DNA from: an uncultured Erysipelotrichaceae bacterium | GTDB taxonomy: Bacteria; Bacillota_I; Bacilli_A; Erysipelotrichales; Erysipelotrichaceae | Direction: 5' to 3' | DNA: 17,999 nucleotides | NCBI GenBank assembly: GCA_937957895.1 | Contig: CALFEZ010000142.1 | Coordinates: 1-17,999, forward strand | Shown: positions 1 to 7,311 of the stretch, one piece after another | Position numbering within the stretch: the stretch's first letter is position 1 | How the letters are laid out: every line of letters begins with the position of its first letter | The notes under the pieces: model-generated | Database searches by the model: none | What the model saw: only the letters and a program-made list of their open reading frames with translations | What the model was told of the DNA's origin: nothing | Translations under genes and position numbers: made by a program

Positions 1-177
1 GAGAAAAACTTTCTTCCCACGAACCGATTCTTCCGGCTCGACAATGATCTCTCCATCCGCGAAGTGCTTTACGGCGATCCTTCCTCGAGTCAACCCCAAA
101 TATGAACAAATCTCTTCTGCCAAATCGATACTTGATGTCAATGCAAATACAATCGTGTTTTCCACCAACTCGCTCAC
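1..177 (-). CDS. prs: Ribose-phosphate pyrophosphokinase, N-terminal part (cut by window edge)
   Basis: The first 59 codons are present and the rest lies outside the window. Prs makes PRPP from ribose 5-phosphate and ATP, for nucleotide, His and Trp synthesis in the cytoplasm. The visible protein shows the family N-terminus: an IVFALTSSIDLAEEI stretch matching the usual phosphate-loop start, then KHFADGEIIVEPEESVRG, equivalent to the family's RFSDGE...ESVRG. It directly follows glmU, whose TAG stop ends at 180; glmU-prs is the conserved Bacillus order. The exact start is uncertain. GTG at 177 gives the longest reading. The purine-rich run around 173-181 could instead serve as ribosome binding site for TTG 168 or GTG 165 in the same frame. 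The family call is firm despite truncation. Confidence 0.88.
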   Translation of the reverse strand, partial: MSELVENTIVFALTSSIDLAEEICSYLGLTRGRIAVKHFADGEIIVEPEESVRGKKVFL

Positions 178-179
178 CC

Positions 180-1535
180 CTACCTATTTTTGTATTTCTG
201 CCCGTAACCGGGTTTGTTTTCCTGACGCGAACGTCCGATGGCCATATCTCCTTCCGGGACGTCTTTATTGACGGTCGTTCCGGCTGCCACCACTGCATTT
301 CTTCCTACCGTTACCGGCGCGATCAGATTGACGTTGCTTCCAATGAATGCTCCTTCTTCAATGACCGTGCGATATTTATGCTTGCCATCATAGTTGACAG
401 TTACAACCCCACAACCAAAGTTTACATCTTTTCCGACAGTAGCATCACCCACATATGTTAAATGAGCACAACGTCCGTTTTCTCCGATCTCACTATTTTT
501 GATCTCAACGAAGTTGCCGATCCTGCTTTTGTCATGAACGATCGTTCCATTGCGCAAATGCGCATACGGTCCGACTTTGCAGTTTCTTTCCACTTTACTA
601 TCAACGATGCGGGAAGCATCGATGGTTGTATACTCACCGATCTCGCTGTTGATGATGAATGAACCGGGTAATATGGTGCATCCTTGTTTGATCTTCGTAG
701 ATTTTTGTAGATGAACATTCGGATAAAGGATCGTATCCATCCCGATTTCCACATCCGGATCGATATAAACAGATGCAGGATCGATCATCGTGACTCCGTT
801 TCTCATCCAATGATGATTGATGCGCATTTTCAGCCATTCTCCAGCTTCATAAAGCTGAATACGATCATTGATGCCCATGACTTCGACTACATCCTCAACA
901 ACATATGTTCCAACTTTGTGTCCGTTATTGTTGAAGATCTCTACTAAATCTGTCAGATAATACTCTTTTTGGGCATTGTCGTTGGTGATATGATCGATAT
1001 ATTTGAAAAGCAACTCATTGTTGACACAATAAATTCCTGTGTTGATTTCCCTGATGTTTTTTTGTTGATCATCTGCATCCTTATACTCAACGATCTTTTC
1101 GAATTTGCCTTCTTTGTCTTTAACGATACGCCCATACTGAAGTGGATCATCCAAGATCGCTGTCGCTACTGTCAAATCGAATTTTTGATTGTGTTCAAAC
1201 AGTGCTTCTATGGTTTCAGGCTGTACCAACGGAATATCGCCATACATTAAAAGGGTACTGCCAGTTAGGCCTTTTGCAGCATCTGCCTGCATGACCGCAT
1301 GTGCAGTTCCAAGTTGCTCTTTTTGATATGCAAACAGCACTCGATCCTGAAAATGTTGTTTGATGCTTTCGGCATCGTGCCCGATGACGATGATCTTTGT
1401 TTCGATACCGCAACGATTGAGATTATCGATCACATGTTCGATCATTGGCTTGCCTAAGATCTCATGCATGACTTTGTTTTTATTGGAAACCATGCGAGTA
1501 CCTTTGCCGGCAGCCAAAATGATTGCTGATTTCAT
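180..1535 (-). CDS. glmU: Bifunctional UDP-GlcNAc pyrophosphorylase / glucosamine-1-phosphate acetyltransferase
   Basis: GlmU acetylates glucosamine 1-phosphate and then couples it to UTP, giving UDP-GlcNAc for peptidoglycan. At 451 residues it is close to the usual ~456. The N-terminal uridylyltransferase half has LAAGKGTRM (7-15), QKEQLGTAHA (71-80), metal-binding D100 in YGD, and EINTG (163-167). From about residue 250 hexapeptide repeats form the left-handed helix acetyltransferase, with GPYAHLR (322-328) and the catalytic-type His 358 in AHLTYVGDA. The C-terminal tail is short. A strong AGGAGG precedes ATG 1535. It sits between ispE (51-base gap) and prs, as in Bacillus, but without purR, yabJ or spoVG. 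It is probably the fourth gene of the rnmV operon, possibly with its own promoter in the gap. Confidence 0.97.
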   Translation of the reverse strand: MKSAIILAAGKGTRMVSNKNKVMHEILGKPMIEHVIDNLNRCGIETKIIVIGHDAESIKQHFQDRVLFAYQKEQLGTAHAVMQADAAKGLTGSTLLMYGDIPLVQPETIEALFEHNQKFDLTVATAILDDPLQYGRIVKDKEGKFEKIVEYKDADDQQKNIREINTGIYCVNNELLFKYIDHITNDNAQKEYYLTDLVEIFNNNGHKVGTYVVEDVVEVMGINDRIQLYEAGEWLKMRINHHWMRNGVTMIDPASVYIDPDVEIGMDTILYPNVHLQKSTKIKQGCTILPGSFIINSEIGEYTTIDASRIVDSKVERNCKVGPYAHLRNGTIVHDKSRIGNFVEIKNSEIGENGRCAHLTYVGDATVGKDVNFGCGVVTVNYDGKHKYRTVIEEGAFIGSNVNLIAPVTVGRNAVVAAGTTVNKDVPEGDMAIGRSRQENKPGYGQKYKNR

Positions 1536-1553
1536 AGAATCCCTCCTATATCA

Positions 1554-1582
1554 ATTGTATAAGATATGGTCTGGCAAAAAAA
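1554..1582 (-). promoter_or_regulatory. Possible glmU promoter
   Basis: In the gap between ispE and glmU the minus strand reads TATACAAT, with TACAAT at 1554-1559 as a -10 candidate. It would give a leader of about 12 nt, like other promoters in this window. There is only a T-run in the -35 position and no TGn extension, so this is weak. Confidence 0.3.
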
Positions 1583-1586
1583 GGGT

Positions 1587-2423
1587 TCATCCGAATATTC
1601 TGCTCTTTTTGACAAAAGGATACTTTTTAAAATACTCGATCACTGCTTTATCTGCCAGATCATCATCTTGTGTGACTCCATATACGACCGACCCTGAACC
1701 GCTCATCATGGCGTGATCAAATCCAAATCCAAGAAGATCATCGATCATGTGCTGGATCTTTGGATGTTTTTGGATGGCTGCTTTTTGTAGATCATTGGTC
1801 ATATTTTTTATGAACATCTCATAATCATCTTTGGCCAAAGCATGGATCATCTGGTCAATACTCGCTTTGGGATTTGCTGTTTCGATCGGTTGATCGAACA
1901 GTTCCTTGGTCGAGATTCCAAAACGAGGTTTGATCAAAAACAGATAAAAATGAAGTTTCCGAGGGATCGGTGTTACTTTTTCACCGATTCCTTCTACTTT
2001 GGAACATGTGTTGACGATGCAAAACGGAACGTCTGCCCCTACTCTCAATCCTAATTCGATCAATTCATCCTGAGAAAGGCCATAACCATAATGCTCATTG
2101 AAATAATTGATCAATGTTGCTGCATCTGCACTTCCACCAGCCAATCCTGCCAAAGAGGGGATATTTTTGACCAGATGGATCTTCTGAGGGGGAAGTGATT
2201 TTTCCTCATGCAGTATATCAAGCACTTTTCTGATCGTATTTCTTTGGTCTGTGGGGATGTACCCTTTGTCGCAGGTGATAATCGTTTCAGCACCCTCTTG
2301 GACATGTATGCTGTCAAACAGATCGATCGGGACATTGACCATCTCCAGATCGTGATATCCGTTGTCTAAAACCCCCTTCACTTTTAGAAACAGATTGATT
2401 TTTGCATATGCTTTAAGTCTCAT
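1587..2423 (-). CDS. ispE: 4-diphosphocytidyl-2-C-methyl-D-erythritol kinase
   Basis: IspE phosphorylates CDP-methylerythritol with ATP in the MEP route to isoprenoids, so this organism makes isoprenoids, including the wall carrier lipid, without mevalonate, at least in part. It is a 278-residue GHMP kinase. It starts AKINLFL (7-13, Lys 8 typical) and has the ATP-binding glycine motif AGLAGGSADAAT (92-103), the catalytic-type Asp 131 in GADVPF, and a C-terminal SGSGSVVYG third motif. After GADVPF the usual GGTA-like stretch is replaced by NTCSKVEGIGE, a minor variation. Its ATG overlaps the end of rsmA by 11 bases, with GAGGTG just upstream, so translation is probably coupled. The veg and sspF genes found here in Bacillus are absent. 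Confidence 0.95.
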   Translation of the reverse strand: MRLKAYAKINLFLKVKGVLDNGYHDLEMVNVPIDLFDSIHVQEGAETIITCDKGYIPTDQRNTIRKVLDILHEEKSLPPQKIHLVKNIPSLAGLAGGSADAATLINYFNEHYGYGLSQDELIELGLRVGADVPFCIVNTCSKVEGIGEKVTPIPRKLHFYLFLIKPRFGISTKELFDQPIETANPKASIDQMIHALAKDDYEMFIKNMTNDLQKAAIQKHPKIQHMIDDLLGFGFDHAMMSGSGSVVYGVTQDDDLADKAVIEYFKKYPFVKKSRIFG

Positions 2424-3249
2424 AAATCACCTCATACAAACGTTTGAAATCTTCATAGCTGCAATTTTGAGCTCTGACATCTGCTTTGAGTTGTGCTTTT
2501 TGCAAACACTCCGATACATCGATATGTGGATCGACGATTTCCTTGAGATTGTTTGCCAATGTTTTACGACGAAAAGCAAAGCATTTTTTGATGAAATCAA
2601 AGAGTGGCTGCAATCTCATCATGTCGACATCCTTTCGTTTGATAAATGAGATCACACTGGAATCAACAGCCGGTTTTGGAATAAATACATGTTTGGATAC
2701 ATCAAATTCGACCTTAACTTCGTAACAGGTCTGGACCAAGATCGACAGTGCATTATACTGTTTGGATCCCTTGACGGCTTTGAGTCGCTCTGCTACTTCT
2801 TTTTGGACCATGACTATGATCTTCTCAAAGTCACATCCACTTTCAAACAATGCAAACAAGATCGGAGTTGTGACATAGTACGGAAGATTAGCACAAACGA
2901 TCATGGGTTGTTGACATAATTGATCAACATCAACATCGAGAAAATCATCATGAATGACTGTCAAATTCGGAAAATGTCCACAGGTTTCTTTGAGTATGTT
3001 GACCATATGAGCATCTATCTCCACTGCCGTGACACTGCTAGCATGTTCACACAATGCTTCTGTTAGACTTCCAATCCCAGGACCGATCTCCAACACGTGT
3101 TTTGTTGGATCGATGGTACTGACACGACTGATCTTGTCGATGACCTTGCGATCGACGATGAAATTTTGCCCTAAAAACTTCTTGGCATGAAGATCGTGTT
3201 CTCTTAGGATGTGATTGACTGTTTTGATCGAGGCTATCGGTGTGTTCAT
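2413..3249 (-). CDS. rsmA: 16S rRNA (adenine1518/1519-N6) dimethyltransferase
   Basis: RsmA (KsgA) dimethylates the two adjacent adenines in the 3' terminal hairpin of 16S rRNA using S-adenosylmethionine, a late step of 30S assembly. It is a 278-residue protein of normal length. KKFLGQNFIVD (23-33) is the family's N-terminal signature. VLEIGPGIGSLT (52-63) is SAM motif I, and NLPYYVTTPI (121-130) is the catalytic NLPY motif. A basic C-terminal helical domain follows. The ATG overlaps the rnmV stop as ATGA at 3246-3249, so the two are translationally coupled. The order rnmV-rsmA-ispE is conserved in Bacillus, and both RnmV and RsmA act on ribosomal RNA. Confidence 0.96.
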   Translation of the reverse strand: MNTPIASIKTVNHILREHDLHAKKFLGQNFIVDRKVIDKISRVSTIDPTKHVLEIGPGIGSLTEALCEHASSVTAVEIDAHMVNILKETCGHFPNLTVIHDDFLDVDVDQLCQQPMIVCANLPYYVTTPILFALFESGCDFEKIIVMVQKEVAERLKAVKGSKQYNALSILVQTCYEVKVEFDVSKHVFIPKPAVDSSVISFIKRKDVDMMRLQPLFDFIKKCFAFRRKTLANNLKEIVDPHIDVSECLQKAQLKADVRAQNCSYEDFKRLYEVIYET

Positions 3250-3767
3250 AGCAAAGATTCGATCTCCTTTTTTGTAAGAGCCAGCATGTTCAAATAGTTG
3301 TGCATTTGTTTCGCATTGGCCAAAGGCAGATGCAGTTTTTTTGAAAGTACTTCACGTTTGATCTTGCTTTGAGGGCTTCCCATCAAACCAAGGCTATAAT
3401 AATCTGCTTTGCTCAGTGTTTGATCTGCTTGACGTATCAGTGGTTTGGCATGGCTTAACGCTTCGATGATCGCATGATCATCAGCATGTTCCACACCTGG
3501 TTTGGTTTGCCCGGGGGGCAATACGGCATGTTTGACATTTGGGATTTGGTGTTGGATCTTTTGTCTTATCTGATTCCCCGGTGTATCTTGATCAGTGAAG
3601 ACGATGACTCCGCGTTTTTCGCTCAAGATTTTCAGAAGTTCAATCAGTTGACTCGAAACATGGGTTCCATTCGTCGTCAAAAAATCAGCATCCACAAGTT
3701 GTTTGCACCTGGCTTGATCATGCTTGCCTTCCACCACGATAATGTCATAAATATGCAGCTTTTTCAT
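3246..3767 (-). CDS. rnmV: Ribonuclease M5 (5S rRNA maturation)
   Basis: RNase M5 cuts the 5S rRNA precursor on both sides to give the mature ends. The protein is 173 residues if started at ATG 3767, close to the usual ~185. It has an N-terminal Toprim domain with Glu 13 in VVEGKHD and the DxD pair Asp 59/Asp 61 in VFTDQDTPGNQIR. The C-terminal region (about 105-173) is basic and helical. Two further in-frame ATGs lie at 3776 and 3773. I chose 3767 because family members begin just before VVEG and because the upstream ATGs overlap the apparent -10 box (3775-3780). No Shine-Dalgarno sequence precedes any of them, so the mRNA may be leaderless. It heads the rnmV-rsmA-ispE-glmU-prs run. Confidence 0.93.
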   Translation of the reverse strand: MKKLHIYDIIVVEGKHDQARCKQLVDADFLTTNGTHVSSQLIELLKILSEKRGVIVFTDQDTPGNQIRQKIQHQIPNVKHAVLPPGQTKPGVEHADDHAIIEALSHAKPLIRQADQTLSKADYYSLGLMGSPQSKIKREVLSKKLHLPLANAKQMHNYLNMLALTKKEIESLL

Positions 3768-3774
3768 TGTCATC

Positions 3775-3783
3775 ATTATACCA
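3775..3783 (-). promoter_or_regulatory. Extended -10 promoter of rnmV
   Basis: The minus strand reads TGG followed by TATAAT (TATAAT at 3775-3780), a perfect extended -10. No -35 box is visible; the spacer region is taken up by the terminator of the upstream gene. A start about seven bases after the box falls at 3768-3767, on or next to the rnmV ATG. Confidence 0.65.
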
Positions 3784-3788
3784 TAAAT

Positions 3789-3810
3789 AAAAAAGCAGCT
3801 TATGCTGCTT
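3789..3810 (-). terminator. Rho-independent terminator of the 3D-domain gene
   Basis: A 7-bp stem pairs AAGCAGC (3793-3799 on the plus strand) with GCTGCTT (3804-3810), loop of 4. On the minus strand the run of six T at 3789-3794 follows or overlaps the stem end. It begins right at the stop codon of the 3D-domain gene and separates it from rnmV. Confidence 0.85.
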
Positions 3811-4648
3811 AGTTTACCTTACAGATACGGTTTCGATTCTCATTGAATGTCAGTTGCCCAAATCCAATGATCGTCACTTTGGCATACTGTCTCTGTGTCA
3901 AGCGAACGATACCAAGATTGTTTTCATCTCCGACAAACAAATCCAATACCCTGCCTGAAACTCCTCTATCCAAGACGATGGCTTTAAAAGGCACTCCTGG
4001 TGTTAGTCCCATACCAGAAAACTTATGGTTTTCGATCTCCACGATGGTACATAGCGGCAATGCTCTGTCAGAGGCAAGCACATAGTATCCTTCATAGGTG
4101 ATTCCATCCTTCATGGTTCCATCTGCTTGTCGTACGGCTGGCTTGGTGCTTACCGTGATCAACGAGGCAATGTTGTGTTCGCCATTTTCATCCGGGCGAC
4201 AGCCACGGCAGTTTGCACCGTAGCGGAATATTCTTGTTGGGAAGAACACGGACCCAATTTCGGGTTTTCCTCCGTATTCATAAACGCGAGGTTGTGATTC
4301 GATGATTTCATGGGCTTGCGGGATCAGTGTGCGTGATAGTACATTTCCTGCCAAATCATGCACGACTTTGTATTGGTTGATCTGTATCTTGGGTGAACCT
4401 TCATCCACCAAGTTAGCGATCCAAGGGACCCCGCCCGGCTTGACAGGACCATTTTGAAAGATCGTTTTGGGCCTGCTGAGAAAGAATTCTTCTTTTTCTA
4501 TGTTTGTTGTATAGGGTTCTCTTAAGAATGTTGGCTGTGCTGATAAAGTCTGAAGGACGATCGGTGTCGTCGAGTCTACTTTCGGTGCACAGGAACTCAA
4601 AATCACAATCGCAATGATCCCAAAATAGCGAATCATTATTTTGATCAT
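3809..4648 (-). CDS. Secreted lipoprotein with G5-like and 3D domains, probable peptidoglycan hydrolase (YabE-like)
   Basis: The 279-residue protein begins with a lipoprotein signal (hydrophobic 8-18, lipobox LSSC, lipidated Cys 20), so it should be tethered outside the membrane. Residues about 55-128 resemble a G5 domain (YKVVHDLAGNVLSRTLIP, then an EYGGK end), a fold that binds wall sugars. The C-terminal 3D domain keeps three aspartates, D194 (ASD), D227 (LDRG) and D236 (LDLF), as in MltA/RpfB-type lytic enzymes. A YGANCRGC motif (C147, C150) lies before it. Its place between tatD and rnmV matches Bacillus yabE, which has the same domain order but repeated DUF348 units and no lipid anchor. 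AAAGGAG sits 7 bases before ATG 4648. It appears monocistronic. Activity on peptidoglycan is inferred from the family. Confidence 0.85.
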   Translation of the reverse strand: MIKIMIRYFGIIAIVILSSCAPKVDSTTPIVLQTLSAQPTFLREPYTTNIEKEEFFLSRPKTIFQNGPVKPGGVPWIANLVDEGSPKIQINQYKVVHDLAGNVLSRTLIPQAHEIIESQPRVYEYGGKPEIGSVFFPTRIFRYGANCRGCRPDENGEHNIASLITVSTKPAVRQADGTMKDGITYEGYYVLASDRALPLCTIVEIENHKFSGMGLTPGVPFKAIVLDRGVSGRVLDLFVGDENNLGIVRLTQRQYAKVTIIGFGQLTFNENRNRICKVN

Positions 4649-4678
4649 GTTGATTCTCCTTTCGTTAAGGACGTTGGT

Positions 4679-4707
4679 AGTTTAACACAATCAATCCCTT
4701 TTGTCTA
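4679..4707 (-). promoter_or_regulatory. Promoter of the 3D-domain lipoprotein gene
   Basis: On the minus strand TAGACA (4702-4707, 5 of 6 match to TTGACA) is 17 bases from TAAACT (4679-4684, 4 of 6), which is preceded by TGT as an extended -10. It overlaps the tatD stop and predicts a leader of about 24 nt carrying the AAAGGAG site. Confidence 0.5.
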
Positions 4708-5482
4708 ATTTTTGACCAAAAAGCTGATAATAGTTTATTGCCAGTAATCTCATCAACTCTTCTTGGGGGATATCTTTAATCCTGCTTAACTCTTTCCCTA
4801 CATAGCTTACATATGCCGGTTGATTGCGCTTTCCACGATATGGCATCGGTGTCAAATACGGGGAATCTGTCTCAATCAAAAGGCGATCGATAGGTATGGC
4901 GCTTGCGACTTCTTTGGGTACTCTGGCATTTTTGAATGTCAATGGTCCTGCAAGAGAAATGTACATATTCTGCTTCAAAAACTCAAATGCCATCTGCACA
5001 CTGCCACTATAGCAGTGCATGATCCCACCATACTGTGCCGGATGTGCTTTTAGAATATCCAGAACATCCTGTGTTGCATCCCGATTGTGGATGATGATCG
5101 GTTTTTTTACTGTATTTGCAAGTTCGATCTGTTGGATGAACCAGTGTTTCTGACTGTCGATATGATCCTTGCTCCAATAATAATCCAATCCTATCTCTCC
5201 GATGGCAAGAATGTTCGGGTCTTTGACGATATCGATCAACTCATCGATATCATGTTGGGTGATCGTATGTGCATCTTGTGGATGAAATCCAACGGCAATA
5301 TCGATCATGTCATATTTTTGACGTAACGAAAGATTCAACATCGCTTCATCGATCGATGTTGAGATGCTCATGATCGTAGAAACCCGATGATCTTGTGCAT
5401 TGAGCAAGATCTCATCGATCTCATCGATCAATGCATCATCGACGATATGAGCATGAGAATCGATCCAACCTAAGCCTCCCAT
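4691..5482 (-). CDS. tatD: TatD-family metal-dependent hydrolase / DNase (YabD-like)
   Basis: This is a 263-residue TIM-barrel metallohydrolase of the TatD family, cytoplasmic; family members act as DNases or 3'-5' exonucleases in DNA repair and RNA clearance. The metal ligands are visible: H10 and H12 in DSHAH, E96 in GEIGLDYY, H132 in HNRDA, H156 in HCYSG and D206 in ETDSPYLTP. The length is normal. The ATG lies inside the last codons of the RDD gene (13-base overlap), with a weak GGGG upstream, so coupling is likely. In Bacillus the equivalent yabD also precedes yabE and rnmV; here the upstream neighbour metS is replaced by mnmE and the RDD gene. The family call is secure; the substrate is not known from sequence. 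Confidence 0.93.
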   Translation of the reverse strand: MGGLGWIDSHAHIVDDALIDEIDEILLNAQDHRVSTIMSISTSIDEAMLNLSLRQKYDMIDIAVGFHPQDAHTITQHDIDELIDIVKDPNILAIGEIGLDYYWSKDHIDSQKHWFIQQIELANTVKKPIIIHNRDATQDVLDILKAHPAQYGGIMHCYSGSVQMAFEFLKQNMYISLAGPLTFKNARVPKEVASAIPIDRLLIETDSPYLTPMPYRGKRNQPAYVSYVGKELSRIKDIPQEELMRLLAINYYQLFGQKLDKRD

Positions 5483-5901
5483 ACACTTGTCCCCGCGATC
5501 CAGTCATGGATGCTGCGATGTTCGTTTTTGCCCAAAATCAGCAACATGTTGATGATGATCACCCATAACAGATACCCGGTGATCGAAGCCACTTTGATCA
5601 GACTGCGAAGAACGATCGTCCAGCCATCAAGACGTTTGCTGTCTTTTTGTTTGATTTTCAGACGCATCAATGCTTTGCCGATAGTGGTTTGAAAAACAGC
5701 CAGTGATATGATCTCATATAGCAGATAAAACACAAAACCGATGGATGATAACCAAATGAAATCACTTAATACATTCAAGATCGGAATGACACTAAGGATC
5801 AACTTGATCAATCCAAAAACGATCACAAACAAGGCAGTAGGGATCATTACGAACAAATAGTCAATAATAAATGCAAATCCTCTTTTTACGAATAGTTCCA
5901 T
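5470..5901 (-). CDS. RDD-family integral membrane protein
   Basis: This is a 143-residue membrane protein with the RDD family marks: R7 and D14 in the first segment (VKRGFAFIIDYL), TIGKALMRLKI (73-83), and HDWIAGT (132-138) near the C-terminus. Hydrophobic helices lie at about 10-40, 50-70 and 106-124, with a basic cytoplasmic stretch around 83-91. RDD proteins have no single established role; some have been linked to ion or solute transport. It starts 4 bases after mnmE and overlaps tatD, so it belongs to the mnmE unit, but nothing here shows a functional link to tRNA modification. Confidence 0.85.
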   Translation of the reverse strand: MELFVKRGFAFIIDYLFVMIPTALFVIVFGLIKLILSVIPILNVLSDFIWLSSIGFVFYLLYEIISLAVFQTTIGKALMRLKIKQKDSKRLDGWTIVLRSLIKVASITGYLLWVIIINMLLILGKNEHRSIHDWIAGTSVWEA

Positions 5902-5905
5902 GTTA

Positions 5906-7237
5906 TCACTTTCCTAAACAAAAACGTTTGAATATCTCATCGATCAACGTATCTTTTTGTTGACCGTACATGATGTTGGTAAGAGCATCGTATGCTTGTT
6001 GCAGATCGATGGTGATGATATCGACTTCAAAACCTTGTGTGATCGATTCTTTGGCTGAACTCATGTAGGCACGTGCCTGCCGAAAAAGACCGATCTGTCG
6101 CTGATTATTGAGTAGTGGTTGTTTGGCTGCCAGAAGATTTCTTTCGAATAACTTCTCGATCGCATCGATCAGGGGCTGGATATCCTTGTTAAGAGCAGAT
6201 ATTTGAAGCACGTCTTGTTTGGCCACCAAATCACTCTTATTATAGACGATGAGCCTGTTTTTATCCTTTGTAAGGTTGAGCAGTTGTTGGTCTTTTTCAT
6301 CGATCTTCTCGGTCGCATCCAATATCAACAAGATCAAGTCCGCCGATTCGATCGATTTCAATGTCCTGGCGATCCCGATCTGTTCAACCACATCTTCGCT
6401 TTTTTGGATCCCGGCAGTATCGATCAAATGCAGTGGGATATTCTTAAGCCGAACCCACCCTTCCACTAAATCTCTGGTCGTACCTGCGATCGGTGTCACG
6501 ATTGCTTTTTCTTCGTTGAGCAGTGCATTTAGCAAACTGCTTTTTCCTACGTTGGGTTTTCCCAAAATAACGGTTTTGATTCCTTCTTTGAGGATTTGTC
6601 CGTCTTCAGACATATCCAACAGCATGTTGGCCTGTTGTAACCAATCCTCGATCTTTGGCAATATCTCTTGAGTTGTCAGTTGATGGATGTCATCGTACTC
6701 AGGATAATCGATGTTGACTTCGATGTGTGCCAGCATCCCCAAAACTTCCTCTATCATTGGCTCAAGCGTTCTTTGGATCGCACCACTCATCGAATCAATG
6801 GCGATTTTTGCTCCTTGATCGCTGGTTGCCATGATCAAATCGTTGACTGCTTCTGCCTGCACCAGATCGATGCGACCAAAAATAAAAGCACGCTGAGTAA
6901 ACTCTCCCGGCTCTGCAAGGCGGGCTCCCAATCCCAACAAGATCGAAAGGATCTTATTGGTTGGAATCGGTCCTCCATGACAGTTGATCTCGACGATATC
7001 CTGGGTAGTATATGTTTTTGGAGCAAGAAAAACACTGACCATCACTTCATCCACGACTTCCTGATTGGACGGATCGATGATGTGACCATATGTGATGGTG
7101 TGACTTGCTTTGTTTTGGATAGGTTTGCTGAATACTTTGGATGTCAGTTCGATTGCCTGTGGTCCGCTCATGCGAACGATGGCTATGGCACCTGCACTGG
7201 TTGCAGTACTGATGGCAACGATCGTATCTTGAATCAT
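5906..7237 (-). CDS. mnmE: tRNA U34 modification GTPase MnmE
   Basis: MnmE works with MnmG to place the (carboxymethyl)aminomethyl group on C5 of wobble uridine 34 in some tRNAs, using methylene-tetrahydrofolate, GTP and glycine or ammonium. From ATG 7237 it is 443 residues, close to the usual ~455. The N-terminal folate-binding domain starts DTIVAISTATSAGAIAIVRM. The inserted Ras-like G domain has GKPNVGKSS (226-234), TTRD (253-256), DTAG (273-276) and NKSD (333-336). The protein ends FCLGK, with the catalytic-type Cys near the C-terminus. The reading frame is open 16 codons further upstream, but that part covers the promoter and lacks family similarity; AGGG precedes 7237. Unlike Bacillus, mnmE is not next to mnmG but downstream of parB. 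Confidence 0.96.
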   Translation of the reverse strand: MIQDTIVAISTATSAGAIAIVRMSGPQAIELTSKVFSKPIQNKASHTITYGHIIDPSNQEVVDEVMVSVFLAPKTYTTQDIVEINCHGGPIPTNKILSILLGLGARLAEPGEFTQRAFIFGRIDLVQAEAVNDLIMATSDQGAKIAIDSMSGAIQRTLEPMIEEVLGMLAHIEVNIDYPEYDDIHQLTTQEILPKIEDWLQQANMLLDMSEDGQILKEGIKTVILGKPNVGKSSLLNALLNEEKAIVTPIAGTTRDLVEGWVRLKNIPLHLIDTAGIQKSEDVVEQIGIARTLKSIESADLILLILDATEKIDEKDQQLLNLTKDKNRLIVYNKSDLVAKQDVLQISALNKDIQPLIDAIEKLFERNLLAAKQPLLNNQRQIGLFRQARAYMSSAKESITQGFEVDIITIDLQQAYDALTNIMYGQQKDTLIDEIFKRFCLGK

Positions 7238-7258
7238 GTTTTCCCTGCTTTCACGGCT

Positions 7259-7267
7259 ATTATAGCA
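7259..7267 (-). promoter_or_regulatory. Extended -10 promoter of mnmE
   Basis: The minus strand reads TGC plus TATAAT (TATAAT at 7259-7264). The -35 position holds only T-rich sequence from the upstream terminator. The predicted leader is about 15 nt. The unit probably includes the RDD gene and tatD. Confidence 0.65.
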
Positions 7268-7283
7268 CTTTTGCCAAAGATAC

Positions 7284-7311
7284 AAAAAACATACAACAAG
7301 GTTGTATGTTA
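7284..7311 (-). terminator. Rho-independent terminator of the rsmG-noc-parA-parB operon
   Basis: A 9-bp perfect stem pairs 7289-7297 (ACATACAAC on the plus strand) with 7301-7309 (GTTGTATGT), loop of 3, followed on the minus strand by six T at 7284-7289. It overlaps the TAA stop of parB (7309-7311). Confidence 0.88.

Noticed and set aside
2436..2447. Perfect palindrome CAAACGTTTG in the 3' end of rsmA
   Set aside because: It is short, lies in coding sequence, and has no T-run or promoter next to it; a similar AAACGTTT occurs at the mnmE end through similar codons.
7189..7285. Longer mnmE start at 7285
   Set aside because: The extra 16 residues cover the promoter region, have no family similarity, and the ATG at 7237 has its own AGGG site and matches the usual N-terminus.
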